Assembly: GCA_937891465.1 (NCBI GenBank)
Contig: CALAHF010000055.1
Location: 1-64,000, forward strand
Direction: 5' to 3'
Length of the DNA stretch: 64,000 nt
DNA from: an uncultured Verrucomicrobiales bacterium
Lineage (GTDB): Bacteria; Verrucomicrobiota; Verrucomicrobiia; Verrucomicrobiales; DEV007
Made by a program: the position numbers and the translations under genes. Positions 1 through 10,986 of this stretch are shown piece by piece. Below the pieces are notes generated by a model that was given only the letters and a program-made list of their open reading frames with translations, had not been told where the DNA came from and did no database searches. How positions within the stretch are numbered: position 1 is the first letter of the stretch; the number at the start of each line of letters is the position of its first letter.

Positions 1-161
1 CTATCTGGCCGGAGGAAGAATCGCCTCCTGGATCTAGCCCCGTTCCGGCTGCGGCCTCACTCATCGGCCAGCCGCCTACGGCTCCAGACCTCTTCGTTCA
101 GCCGCAGGCTGAACGGCTACTATCAACCCCATAAAATAACCAAAAACTCCCACTTCCTCCG

Positions 162-230
162 GTGTCATAAAATATGGCGCAACGTATCCTCTGAAAATTA
201 TAGCCCAGTGTCATTTATTTGTGGCGCAAC
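162..230. repeat. Two imperfect direct repeats (GTGTCAT...GGCGCAAC)
   Basis: The unit GTGTCAT-N7/8-GGCGCAAC occurs at 162-183 and again at 208-230, separated by 24 bases. No coding region was recognised in 1-346. Just upstream, near 94-112, GTTCAGCC and GGCTGAAC form a short palindrome. The block could be the edge of a mobile element or tandem binding sites for a regulator; nothing in the window decides between these. Confidence 0.4.
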
Positions 231-258
231 ACGCGGGGCGACGCCGCGAAGCCCCAAT

Positions 259-358
259 AACGAATCAACAGGGCCCGTTCGATGAATGAACAGGGTTTCG
301 TAAAGTCATTTCGATCCAATAGGGTTGGTTCGATGAATCACACCTATCACTTCGTAGA
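259..358. repeat. Palindromic repeat family, two adjacent copies
   Basis: Two head-to-tail copies of the interspersed element (core CAATAGGGT-n-GTTCGATGAA) lie at about 259-309 and 310-358. The second copy overlaps the last codons and stop of the adjacent minus-strand gene, so part of the element is translated there. See the perfect copy at 36568-36610 for the consensus. Confidence 0.75.
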
Positions 359-1216
359 ACCAGTCACGTCAGCAACCAGCACTTCGAGGCGATTCGCAAA
401 ATCAACCCAAACAGCACGGCCTTCGCCGGTATCATCGACATCTTGGCCCGCGTGAATCGCTGCTTTTAAATGCGGCTCAATCGAAAGCCATCCGTCATAT
501 CCGGTCGCTTCCAAGTCCGCTATAATTCGCCGCTGAACGGAATCTTCGTCAACGTGACACGCCACGTAGTCGCCTCCATCCGGGCCGGGCTTCGCGCATT
601 TGATGTGAACATGATCAATATGCTCGCGGCACTTCTGATAGTAATCCCACGTCACCTCGCAATCATTCGCGTGCAGCGAATTATTTCCTGTGTCCATGAT
701 CAAACGCAGCGCCGGGCTATTGACCGCTTCTGCTAATTCCAAATAGCCACCTGCGGTTTCACCATATCCGCTGCAATTTTCGTGCGCGAGAATCACGTTT
801 TCACCTTCAGCAATGGTCGCGAGCTCTTTAAGACGACGCACCGTTTCCGCTTTCCAATCAGCACGCGACAGCGCTCCTTCTTCCGGATTCGGATACGACA
901 TGATCCGCAAAAACTTCGTATCTGCCTCGCGCATCCGTGGTGCGACCCGTTTTAGCTCATCAATATCGACTTGAAAATCAGATGTAATCGGACGCGCCCA
1001 GTTTGCGATCTGCCCGCCGAATCCTGCGACTGAAATCCCCTCCGCCTGCAAAGTATTCCACGCCGCATTCCATTCATCGTCCGTCAGATCGACGACGTTT
1101 TTTCCGTCGAGCAACCGAAGCTCAATCGAACTCCAACCGACTTCTTTAAGTGTCGAAATCTGGCCGGCGAGTGACTTTTCCGCCTCATCCGCGAATCCTG
1201 TAAATTGAAATGGCAT
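347..1216 (-). CDS. Sugar phosphate isomerase/epimerase-like TIM-barrel protein
   Basis: About 289 residues, the usual length for the xylose-isomerase-like/AP-endonuclease-2 TIM-barrel family, whose members isomerise or epimerise sugars and related polyols in the cytoplasm. Visible metal-site elements are HENC near residue 145, MDTGN near 174, HVHIK near 202 and SIEPH near 247, giving the expected Glu-Asp-His-Glu pattern. There is no signal peptide. ATG at 1216 (MPFQFTGFADEAEK) is preferred over an upstream TTG at 1234. The stop codon lies inside a copy of the palindromic repeat, which contributes the final residues. The substrate cannot be told from sequence; many PVC paralogues are annotated only as isomerase/epimerase. 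It stands alone on its strand next to the gyrase operon. Confidence 0.85.
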   Translation of the reverse strand: MPFQFTGFADEAEKSLAGQISTLKEVGWSSIELRLLDGKNVVDLTDDEWNAAWNTLQAEGISVAGFGGQIANWARPITSDFQVDIDELKRVAPRMREADTKFLRIMSYPNPEEGALSRADWKAETVRRLKELATIAEGENVILAHENCSGYGETAGGYLELAEAVNSPALRLIMDTGNNSLHANDCEVTWDYYQKCREHIDHVHIKCAKPGPDGGDYVACHVDEDSVQRRIIADLEATGYDGWLSIEPHLKAAIHAGQDVDDTGEGRAVWVDFANRLEVLVADVTGSTK

Positions 1217-1323
1217 GCCTGAAAATGTCAGCAAGCCCGCTTCACTTCAACCCCGCAGTTCCGTTTTTTTACGTTGGGAAGAAAATCGAGGCGCGGCACT
1301 ATCCCAGTTCGTAATCACCGTTG

Positions 1324-1503
1324 ATGAAACGAAAGAAAAAATACGATCTGTTCCGCCAGGACGATAACGGAAACGAATTTCTTGTCGGACAGTTTGAGTC
1401 CAAAACGAAAGCAGCCGCCAAATTGCAAGAACTTGCAAAAGGCGGCCACAAACAGTTTTACGAGATCCGAACCGCCTTAGAAGCTGTCAGACCTGATTTA
1501 TGA
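1324..1503 (+). CDS. Small basic hypothetical protein (59 aa)
   Basis: The reading frame encodes a 59-residue protein beginning MKRKKKYDLFRQ and containing two acidic/basic blocks (DDNGNEFLVGQF and KTKAAAKLQEL). The pattern of a KKY start, a central strand-like segment and an alternating Ala/Lys helix looks like a folded small protein rather than a chance frame. A TTG three bases upstream is an alternative start, and no clear ribosome binding site is seen. Its last six bases overlap the 3' end of gyrA in convergent orientation. I do not recognise the family, so no function is proposed. Confidence 0.5.
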   Translation: MKRKKKYDLFRQDDNGNEFLVGQFESKTKAAAKLQELAKGGHKQFYEIRTALEAVRPDL

Positions 1504-4203
1504 TTCTTCAGTAGCAGCGCTATCGCCTTCACCGCCCTCAACTTCTGGAGCCGGTGTTGTATCAATGGTCTCAGTTGCGGTTGCCTCATCGGTTTCTGCC
1601 CCCTCAACTTCTTCTACTTCAACTTCCTCGCCCTCGGTTTCATCCGGAGCAATTCGAGCAACGTCTTGAATCATCTCACCTGCTTTGAGGTTCATCAATT
1701 TAACACCTTGAGTGGCACGTCCGATTTTTGAAATACCGGCGCAAGCGATCCGCACGGACTGGCCAGCACTGGTCATCAGCATGATTTCGTCCTCGTCGGT
1801 GACACGTAGAGCTTTCACAAGCGGACCGGTTTTTTCGGTGCACTTCATCGTGAGCATTCCTTTTCCGCCCCGACCCTTGGTCATGTATTCAGAGAAAACG
1901 GTGCGCTTTCCAAGTCCATTCGCACTGGCGACGAGCAATTGCGCGTCGTCATCAGCAATCGCAAGAGCAACGGTGAAGTCGCCTTCGCGCGGTCGGATTC
2001 CACGGACTCCAGATGAAGCACGGCCCATGAATCGAATGTTTGATTCGTGAGTCCGGACTGCGTAACCGCCACTGGTGACAAGACAGATGTCGTCGTCTCC
2101 ATTGGTCAGCTTCACATCAATGAGTTCGTTTCCTTCTTCGATCTTAATGGCGATGATTCCGTCTTTCCTGAAATTACGGAAGTCAGAGAGCTTCGTCTTT
2201 TTCACTTTGCCGGAACGAGTCGCGAAAAACACAAACTGATCGTCAACAAAGGTCGCGTCTTTGTCTTCTTGACCAACGGCCACAATTCGAAGCACAGAAG
2301 CAATGTTTTCCTCGGGTTTCAAATTCAACAAATTCTTAATCGAACGACCTTTTGAAGTTCGCGAGCCTTCAGGGATTTGATAAACCCGCTCGATATAAAC
2401 CCGACCGGTGTTGGTGAAAAACATCAGGTAATCGTGCGAAGTCGCCGCGAAAAGGTGCTCAACAAAGTCAGCTTCTTCTTCGTCAACCGTCTCGCGAGTC
2501 TCCATTCCCTTGAGACCTTTTCCGCCCCGAGCCTGAGTTCGGAACTCACTCGAAAGCGTCCGCTTAATATAACCTCGGTTGGAAATGGTGATCACATTCG
2601 ACTCGTTCGCAATGAGATCGACATTGGCGATTTCACCTTCGTATTCGGCAAAATCAGTCTTCCGTGGAGTCGCCCATTTTTCCTGAATCTCGCGCAGCTC
2701 GTCTTTAATGATCTGCAAAACGCGCTCTTCACGAGCAATTATATCGAGAAGGTCTTTGATCGTCTCAAGAAGCTCATCGTAATCAGCCTTGATTTTATCA
2801 CGCTCAAGACCAACGAGTTGGTAGAGGCGCAATTCGAGGATGTGATTAACCTGAATATCAGTGAGAACGTAGCGGCCCGGTTCGATTTGAAGGCTTGGCT
2901 GATCTCTCAGCAAAATTCCCAGTGCCTCAGCAGCGGCAGGATCGAAAGTGTATGCCTTGATTTTCTCCCGTGCTTCATCGCGCGTTTTCGAGTCGCGAAT
3001 AATCTTGATAAAGTCATCCAGGTTACCAAGCGCAAGCAGATAAGCCTCGAGTTTCTCAGCATTTTTCTCAGCCTGACGAAGCATCCATTTAGTCCGGCGA
3101 AGCACAACCTCGCGGCGGTGTTCGATGTAGCAAACAAGTGCGTCTTTTACTGAAAGCAGCTTCGGACGACGATCATCAATCGCCAGCATGTTGGCTGAAT
3201 ACGATGACTCAAGCGCGGTGTGCTTGTAGAGATTGTTCAACACAACCTGAGCACGCGAATCACGCTTCAGATCAACAACAACACGGGTGTTTTCATCCGA
3301 CTCATCACGAACTGCAGAAATTTCCGGAAGAATTTTCTGATTCGCGAGCTCAGCAATCCGCTCAACCAATCGCGCCCGGTTCACCACATACGGAATCTCC
3401 GTGATGATGATTTGCTCCTTGCCGGTTTTGGTTTCTTCAACCGTCGCACGACCACGAACCCGAATCGAACCGCGACCCGTTTTTGAGTATTCCTGAATCC
3501 CTTTTTGCCCTAAAATGGTACAACCGGTTGGGAAATCTGGCCCTTTAATCAACAGCAACAATTCCTGATGCGTGATGTCCGGATTATCGATTGTTGCGCA
3601 AACGCCATCGATCACTTCGCCAAGATTGTGCGGCGGAATGTTCGTCGCCATACCAACCGCAATACCAGTTCCGCCATTTACTAGCAGGTTCGGCACAGCC
3701 GCTGGGAAAACAACAGGCTCCTGGCGAGTTTCGTCATAGTTGGTGACGAAATCGACGGTGTCTTTTTCCATGTCAACCATCAGGACATGCCCCACGTGGG
3801 TCAGACGGGCCTCCGTATAACGCATCGCAGCAGGAGGATCACCTTCAACGGAACCGAAGTTACCCTGACCTTGAATCAAAATCTCACGCATCGTCCACGG
3901 CTGAGCCATGTTCACCAACGTTGGATAAATCGTCGCTTCACCGTGCGGGTGATAGTTACCCGAGGTATCACCACAAATTTTCGCGCACTTTCGATAATGC
4001 TTACCCGGCCCGAGACCGAGGTCATTCATCGCCAAAAGAATGCGTCGTTGCGAAGGTTTTAAGCCATCACGAGCATCGGGCAATGCCCGCGAAATAATGA
4101 CCGACATTGAGTAGTCGAGGAACGAATTCGACATCTCATCAGCCACGGAAATGGGTTCGATGTGGTTTTCGAGAGGGGCGTTTTCGGGAGTTTCGTCTGC
4201 CAT
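1498..4203 (-). CDS. gyrA: DNA gyrase subunit A
   Basis: GyrA (901 aa) breaks and rejoins DNA in the A2B2 gyrase that introduces negative supercoils. The N-terminal breakage-reunion domain carries SRALPDARDGLKPSQRR (residues 38-54), HPHG at 85-88 and the catalytic tyrosine Y129 in AAMRYTE. The C-terminal beta-pinwheel begins with a gyrase-type box, QARGGKG, which argues for gyrase over topoisomerase IV. The protein ends in a long acidic tail rich in Glu, Asp and Thr. In the quinolone-resistance region, the position of E. coli Ser83 is Ala90 and that of Asp87 is Pro94. It lies 56 bp downstream of gyrB on the same strand, so the two are probably cotranscribed. Confidence 0.98.
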   Translation of the reverse strand: MADETPENAPLENHIEPISVADEMSNSFLDYSMSVIISRALPDARDGLKPSQRRILLAMNDLGLGPGKHYRKCAKICGDTSGNYHPHGEATIYPTLVNMAQPWTMREILIQGQGNFGSVEGDPPAAMRYTEARLTHVGHVLMVDMEKDTVDFVTNYDETRQEPVVFPAAVPNLLVNGGTGIAVGMATNIPPHNLGEVIDGVCATIDNPDITHQELLLLIKGPDFPTGCTILGQKGIQEYSKTGRGSIRVRGRATVEETKTGKEQIIITEIPYVVNRARLVERIAELANQKILPEISAVRDESDENTRVVVDLKRDSRAQVVLNNLYKHTALESSYSANMLAIDDRRPKLLSVKDALVCYIEHRREVVLRRTKWMLRQAEKNAEKLEAYLLALGNLDDFIKIIRDSKTRDEAREKIKAYTFDPAAAEALGILLRDQPSLQIEPGRYVLTDIQVNHILELRLYQLVGLERDKIKADYDELLETIKDLLDIIAREERVLQIIKDELREIQEKWATPRKTDFAEYEGEIANVDLIANESNVITISNRGYIKRTLSSEFRTQARGGKGLKGMETRETVDEEEADFVEHLFAATSHDYLMFFTNTGRVYIERVYQIPEGSRTSKGRSIKNLLNLKPEENIASVLRIVAVGQEDKDATFVDDQFVFFATRSGKVKKTKLSDFRNFRKDGIIAIKIEEGNELIDVKLTNGDDDICLVTSGGYAVRTHESNIRFMGRASSGVRGIRPREGDFTVALAIADDDAQLLVASANGLGKRTVFSEYMTKGRGGKGMLTMKCTEKTGPLVKALRVTDEDEIMLMTSAGQSVRIACAGISKIGRATQGVKLMNLKAGEMIQDVARIAPDETEGEEVEVEEVEGAETDEATATETIDTTPAPEVEGGEGDSAATEES

Positions 4204-4259
4204 GAAATACTAAAGTAAAATTACAAAAAAAGGTCGATCAATTGATCAAAATGAAGGAA

Positions 4260-6899
<2,640 letters not shown>

Positions 6900-6900
6900 C

Positions 6901-6938
6901 TAGTTGGACAAAACGCCACCACCGATCATATCCAACTA
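6901..6938 (-). promoter_or_regulatory. Inverted repeat in gyrB leader
   Basis: TAGTTGGA (6901-6908) and TCCAACTA (6931-6938) are perfect complements separated by 22 bases, 26 bases upstream of the gyrB start. It could be an operator or a leader hairpin. gyr promoters are often supercoiling-controlled, but nothing here shows that directly. Confidence 0.35.
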
Positions 6939-7071
6939 CCCTAGAGAGAACTGAGTGGAATTCAACGTATTCGTGACGATTTCGGCAGTTTTTTTATCTT
7001 AATTTTCAGGTTTTCCAAACAAAAAAAATCACCCCTGAACTAAAGGTCGAAAATGAACAAAAAAGGCCTGT

Positions 7072-7100
7072 TTTTCGAACGAATACTATTCGTTCGAAAA
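7072..7100. repeat. Perfect 29-bp palindrome (14-bp arms, 1-nt centre)
   Basis: TTTTCGAACGAATA and TATTCGTTCGAAAA flank a single C. The palindrome sits between the gyrB start and the stop of the PVC heme protein gene. It is followed at about 7107-7127 by TTCGATCCTACCCTGTTTG, which resembles one arm of the interspersed repeat family. It may be a degenerate member of that family, a protein-binding site, or a cruciform-forming 3' terminator for the heme protein gene. Confidence 0.7.
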
Positions 7101-7142
7101 GCTGCTTCGATCCTACCCTGTTTGACCGTAAAACACACCAGA

Positions 7143-9830
7143 TCAGCCCTTCAGCGACGCCAAATACGCAATCAAATCCCGCCGTTCCTCATCGCTCAGC
7201 GTTCCCGTCAATCCCGCCGGCATCAGCGATCCCACATTGCGTTTTTCGGCAATTTCTTTGTGTGGCAGTGGTTGCGTATTCCCCGAGGCGGTATCCTTAA
7301 GAAACAGCACACCATCCTGATCCTTCTCCTGATAGCCGGTAAAGGTCGCTCCGCCCTTCAGCGTGACGCTGATGGCAAAATACCCTTCCTTCATCTGGCG
7401 ATCGGGAAAGAGGACCGACTCAACAATCAGATCAAGCGGCAGACCTGCTCCCACCGAGTCGAGTGACGGTCCAAGAATCCCTCCTTTACCGCCGATTTGA
7501 TGACAAGCCGTGCAAGTAAGTTCTACGCGCTCAAAAATTGCTTTTCCGGCCACGACGTCGCCATCTGCTTCGACAGCTTTCACAATCCCCGCCACGAGCT
7601 CAGCCGAATATTTTAATCCATCAGTCTGAACGCCTCGCGCTGCATTCAGAACACCAATCAATTTCGATTCAGTTCGTCCAATCCGCTGCAATTCCAGCGC
7701 CAGCACCGTCGCCGTTTCAGCATTAAACGAGCCCTCACCGAGTTTCGAAATTGCCGAAGCCAGGGCATCTGCCCCGCCCTTTCGATTCAAAAACGGCGGT
7801 AAAAACGTCGCCAGAGAATCTGTCGACTCCGCACCTGCAAGAAACGTCGCCGCGACTTCAGCAGATTTCGAGAGCCCCTCAGGAACCATCGCTAACGCCT
7901 CAACGACACCCCGTTTCAGCGTTGAACTAGTCTCTTTCACAGTCGAAATTTCACGCAACATCGGAATCGCATTCTTTCCCCGAATTCGCGCCGTTGCGTG
8001 TATTGCCGGAATCCGAATTTCAATCGGCTCCACCTTATTTTTCGCGAAATCTAAAATCGAATCCGCCAGCGGAGCGACCTTCCAGAATCCCGCCAATTCA
8101 ATGGCAGCTGACCGCACCGACTCATTTTCAGAACCAATCAATTCCTGCAACCGCGGCGCCAACGGGGGCACCGCACGCAACTTCCGCGTCGCCCACGATT
8201 CAATCAAACCATCCAAAACTGCCGAGTCAGCGTGCTCCCTCATCAGCAAGTCACGAATGTCGTCAGCAGTGCCAGTCTTCGCCAGAACCTGCGCAAATCG
8301 CGCCCGCGTTCCCGGTTTCAAATCAGTAACCGCGAGTTTCGCCGTAGCGATTTCACGCGCATCAGTTCCGCCGATTTTTTCCAAGGCAAACGCGAGATGC
8401 TCCGGTTTCGCAAATTCCAACTCGCCCGCCGTTGCCGCTGGAACCCAGTATTCAGCCAATGCGTAGACCGTTTGCTCCAAGGCATAATCGATGGATTTAT
8501 CCTGCGGATAATCAAGCGCCTGAAGAATGATCGGAAAATGAACCGCACTCTTTTCACTGGCCACCGCCACAATCGCATCCAGCCGAGCCCGCGCAGAACC
8601 ACCAATTGCTTTGTTGATATCAAGACCGTGAACCCTCGCCTTTTCAGGTTCATTAACGGTAAACTTAGACCGGTCACTCAACTCCCGGCCCTTCGCCGTA
8701 ATCCGCCACACGCGCCCATGCTTATCATCACGATCGGGATGACGCAGTGACGCCTGATAATGCCCGATGATCGGGTTGAACCAATCCGCCACGTAAATCG
8801 CGCCATCCGGACCGATCCGGGTTTCCACCGGACGAAAACTGCGGTGCGACGAAACAAGCACTTCAACCGGCTCGACCTGTTTGTATCCGGCCCCTTCTTG
8901 AATCAACGGAAATGCCGTGACTCGATGCGAATAATATCCCGAAACGAGCATGTGATTTTGAATCCAATCCGGCAAATGCGACGACTCGACATACTCCGCC
9001 CCCATCGATTTCCCAGGCGTTGAGCCAATGCTTCCAATCGGCGCGAGATTCTTCTGATGCGTCGTCGGAATCAAACCCGGGGTCACGTAAATCAGCTCTT
9101 TGTTATTCGATTTCACGAACATCGCTCCCGTTTTATCGAAGCCGATTCCACACGGGTTTTGGCTCGCCAGCGACGGAAAACAGAATGGATCAAGACGCAG
9201 CGTTTTCGGATTAAATCGGAAGAACCCGGCCGCCTCGCCGCGAACAATTCCCCACGGCGTTTCAACTCGCGAATACGCGTGAAGCCCCTGAGCAAAATAC
9301 AAACAGCCATCCGGCCCCCACGTGAAATTTGAAATATTCTGGTGCGTGTCTCCCACTCCAAAACCGGTCAGGACAACCTTTCGAGAATCCGATTTATCGT
9401 CGCCATCGGTGTCTTCGAAAAATAACAGGTCCGGCCCCTCACCGACATAAACGCCGCCATAACCGAGCGCGAATCCCATCGGCATATCCAGCCCCTCGAC
9501 AAACACCGTCGACTTATCAGCGCGGCCATCGTGATCGGTGTCTTCGAGAATTGTCAGTTTATCGTTTACCGCCTGCCCCGGTTTCAGCTGTGCATAGGTC
9601 AGAGTCGTCAGCACCCACAGACGCCCCTTCGCATCCCAGTGCATCGCAACCGGATTTGCGATTCCCATCGATTCATCCGCAAACAGATTGATCTCGAAAT
9701 CAGGGTGAATTTCAAAAGCCGCGAGCTGACCTTTGATCGAGGTGTCCTCGTCTTTCGGCGCAACTGAATCCGCAAACAAAGGTGAGAATATTAGGACCAA
9801 ACCTGCTGTAAAATAAAACAACGCTTTCAT
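7143..9830 (-). CDS. PVC-type heme-binding CxxCH / membrane-bound dehydrogenase-like protein
   Basis: A secreted protein of about 895 residues. After the signal peptide (MKALFYFTAGLVLIFSPLFA) comes a beta-propeller of the glucose/sorbosone dehydrogenase type, with repeated DxDxDG turns such as EDTDHDGRADK. A helical HEAT-like middle follows, then a C-terminal c-type cytochrome domain with CTACH followed by GPSLDSVG. This domain order defines the PVC membrane-bound dehydrogenase group, presumed to oxidise sugars periplasmically; the substrate is unknown. ATG at 9830 is chosen over one 18 bases upstream because GGAGGT sits just before it. The start overlaps the stop of the upstream gene by four bases (ATGA), so the pair is translationally coupled. 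Confidence 0.9.
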   Translation of the reverse strand: MKALFYFTAGLVLIFSPLFADSVAPKDEDTSIKGQLAAFEIHPDFEINLFADESMGIANPVAMHWDAKGRLWVLTTLTYAQLKPGQAVNDKLTILEDTDHDGRADKSTVFVEGLDMPMGFALGYGGVYVGEGPDLLFFEDTDGDDKSDSRKVVLTGFGVGDTHQNISNFTWGPDGCLYFAQGLHAYSRVETPWGIVRGEAAGFFRFNPKTLRLDPFCFPSLASQNPCGIGFDKTGAMFVKSNNKELIYVTPGLIPTTHQKNLAPIGSIGSTPGKSMGAEYVESSHLPDWIQNHMLVSGYYSHRVTAFPLIQEGAGYKQVEPVEVLVSSHRSFRPVETRIGPDGAIYVADWFNPIIGHYQASLRHPDRDDKHGRVWRITAKGRELSDRSKFTVNEPEKARVHGLDINKAIGGSARARLDAIVAVASEKSAVHFPIILQALDYPQDKSIDYALEQTVYALAEYWVPAATAGELEFAKPEHLAFALEKIGGTDAREIATAKLAVTDLKPGTRARFAQVLAKTGTADDIRDLLMREHADSAVLDGLIESWATRKLRAVPPLAPRLQELIGSENESVRSAAIELAGFWKVAPLADSILDFAKNKVEPIEIRIPAIHATARIRGKNAIPMLREISTVKETSSTLKRGVVEALAMVPEGLSKSAEVAATFLAGAESTDSLATFLPPFLNRKGGADALASAISKLGEGSFNAETATVLALELQRIGRTESKLIGVLNAARGVQTDGLKYSAELVAGIVKAVEADGDVVAGKAIFERVELTCTACHQIGGKGGILGPSLDSVGAGLPLDLIVESVLFPDRQMKEGYFAISVTLKGGATFTGYQEKDQDGVLFLKDTASGNTQPLPHKEIAEKRNVGSLMPAGLTGTLSDEERRDLIAYLASLKG

Positions 9831-10726
9831 CTCTGCACCTCCTTCCAAATCGCTTCATCCGCTTTTTCAATCAGCGGCGGAATCTTCTCCAACTCCTCCA
9901 CAAACCAACGGTGCTCCGTATTTTTGTGATCCCGCGAACTCGGAACATGCTGCCGATCCCCAAACAAAAACGCCCAGTTTGTCGGACGGTAGTATTGCAG
10001 CCAAAGTTTGTTTTTTTCGCGGATCCGTGCGTGCAGATTTGAGTCTACGCTAACTCCACGAATCGCTTCCCGAAACCCACTCATATCTATCGAAAGCAAA
10101 ATACCGCGACTGTCTGCCAGTTTCTGAATCGACTCCGTATATTTTGCTAAAACTGAATTCCGTTCATCGGCAAACGTTCCAGCCGGTCCCTCTTTAGAAA
10201 ACGGCACGGGCCGAAGAAGCGAAATTCGCGGCGAAATTTCCATTAAAGCATCAAGCAATCGCCCATAGGCTTTTTCAAATTCATCGAGCCGGTCCAAACC
10301 GTCGAGGGATTCCATTCTTCCAAATCGAAGAACGAAAATTCCCGGTTCCAGTTTTTCACGTTGATCCGGCACGCTCCCTTCGCGGTTATCGCCTTTCACC
10401 GTGTAGAAAAACATCGGGCGCTGCTGCCGATAGACTGTATCCGCCGGCCAACTGACATTTCGAAACCGCAGGTTTTTATCAGGAAACCAGAAGTGCAGCG
10501 AAATCTCGAATTCGCAGGTTTCGTGCATTTGGTAGACATCCGTGCCGCCCATCAAAGTGATCGTCTCGCCTACATTTGGCGCAATCGCCCCATCGACGAA
10601 CGGCTTCAGCGGTTCCGTCGGCTTTTTAAAATGCCGCACCAGCGCCAACGAATCATCCTGAGTCGCTGGATCAAAAGCACGTGCCAAATAGCACACGAAA
10701 AACAGAGCAACAGAAAATAATCGCAT
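9827..10726 (-). CDS. Secreted SGNH-like protein coupled to heme protein
   Basis: About 299 residues from ATG at 10726, chosen because it starts a clean signal peptide (MRLFSVALFFVCYLARAF). A GTG at 10765 is also in frame. The mature part contains LMGGTDVYQMHE, FPDKNLRFRNVSWPADT and a late LLRPVPFSKEG block. This resembles divergent SGNH/GDSL-type proteins often encoded next to PVC heme proteins, but the canonical GDS serine motif is replaced by GGTD, so hydrolase activity is doubtful. Its stop overlaps the heme protein start by four bases, which strongly implies joint production and probably a shared extracytoplasmic role. Confidence 0.7.
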   Translation of the reverse strand: MRLFSVALFFVCYLARAFDPATQDDSLALVRHFKKPTEPLKPFVDGAIAPNVGETITLMGGTDVYQMHETCEFEISLHFWFPDKNLRFRNVSWPADTVYRQQRPMFFYTVKGDNREGSVPDQREKLEPGIFVLRFGRMESLDGLDRLDEFEKAYGRLLDALMEISPRISLLRPVPFSKEGPAGTFADERNSVLAKYTESIQKLADSRGILLSIDMSGFREAIRGVSVDSNLHARIREKNKLWLQYYRPTNWAFLFGDRQHVPSSRDHKNTEHRWFVEELEKIPPLIEKADEAIWKEVQR

Positions 10727-10775
10727 CGAATGAATACTACCGAATCCAGCAGCATATTTCAACACCGGATACCTG

Positions 10776-10931
10776 CTACAACTTCGAGCATTTCACCAAA
10801 ATCAAAAACGCGACTCCCACAAACAGCGCCGCGTAACAAATGCATCCAAGACAGTTTTTCCACTGCCCTTCACGAATTTTTTCATCATCGCTGATTGAAT
10901 TAGTTTCGTCTTTTTCGTGTTCAGTTTCCAT
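10776..10931 (-). CDS. Small single-span membrane protein (51 aa)
   Basis: Translation of the minus strand from ATG at 10931 to TAG gives 51 residues: an acidic, charged N-terminus (METEHEKDETNSISDDEK), a Trp/Cys-containing turn (QWKNCLGCICY) and one hydrophobic helix (AALFVGVAFLILV), ending in KCSKL. The charge-then-helix layout is typical of real single-pass proteins. No Shine-Dalgarno sequence is visible, and the palindromic repeat lies only six bases upstream of the start. It precedes the SGNH-like/heme protein pair on the same strand and could belong to that operon. The function is unknown. Confidence 0.5.
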   Translation of the reverse strand: METEHEKDETNSISDDEKIREGQWKNCLGCICYAALFVGVAFLILVKCSKL

Positions 10932-10937
10932 TTTTTA

Positions 10938-10980
10938 CGATCCAATAGGGTGCGTTCGACGAACCAACCCTATTGGTTCG
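10938..10980. repeat. Palindromic repeat family, complete copy
   Basis: Arms CGATCCAATAGGGT (10938-10951) and ACCCTATTGGTTCG (10967-10980) pair over 13 of 14 positions. The loop holds a second small stem, GTTC-GAC-GAAC. The copy starts right after the M1 aminopeptidase stop (minus strand) and lies before the 51-aa membrane protein. Confidence 0.85.
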
Positions 10981-10986
10981 TGAAAG

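Noticed and set aside
2377-3153. Long plus-strand open frame within gyrA (258 codons)
   Set aside because: It is antisense to a clearly coding gyrA region, with no domain and no start context.
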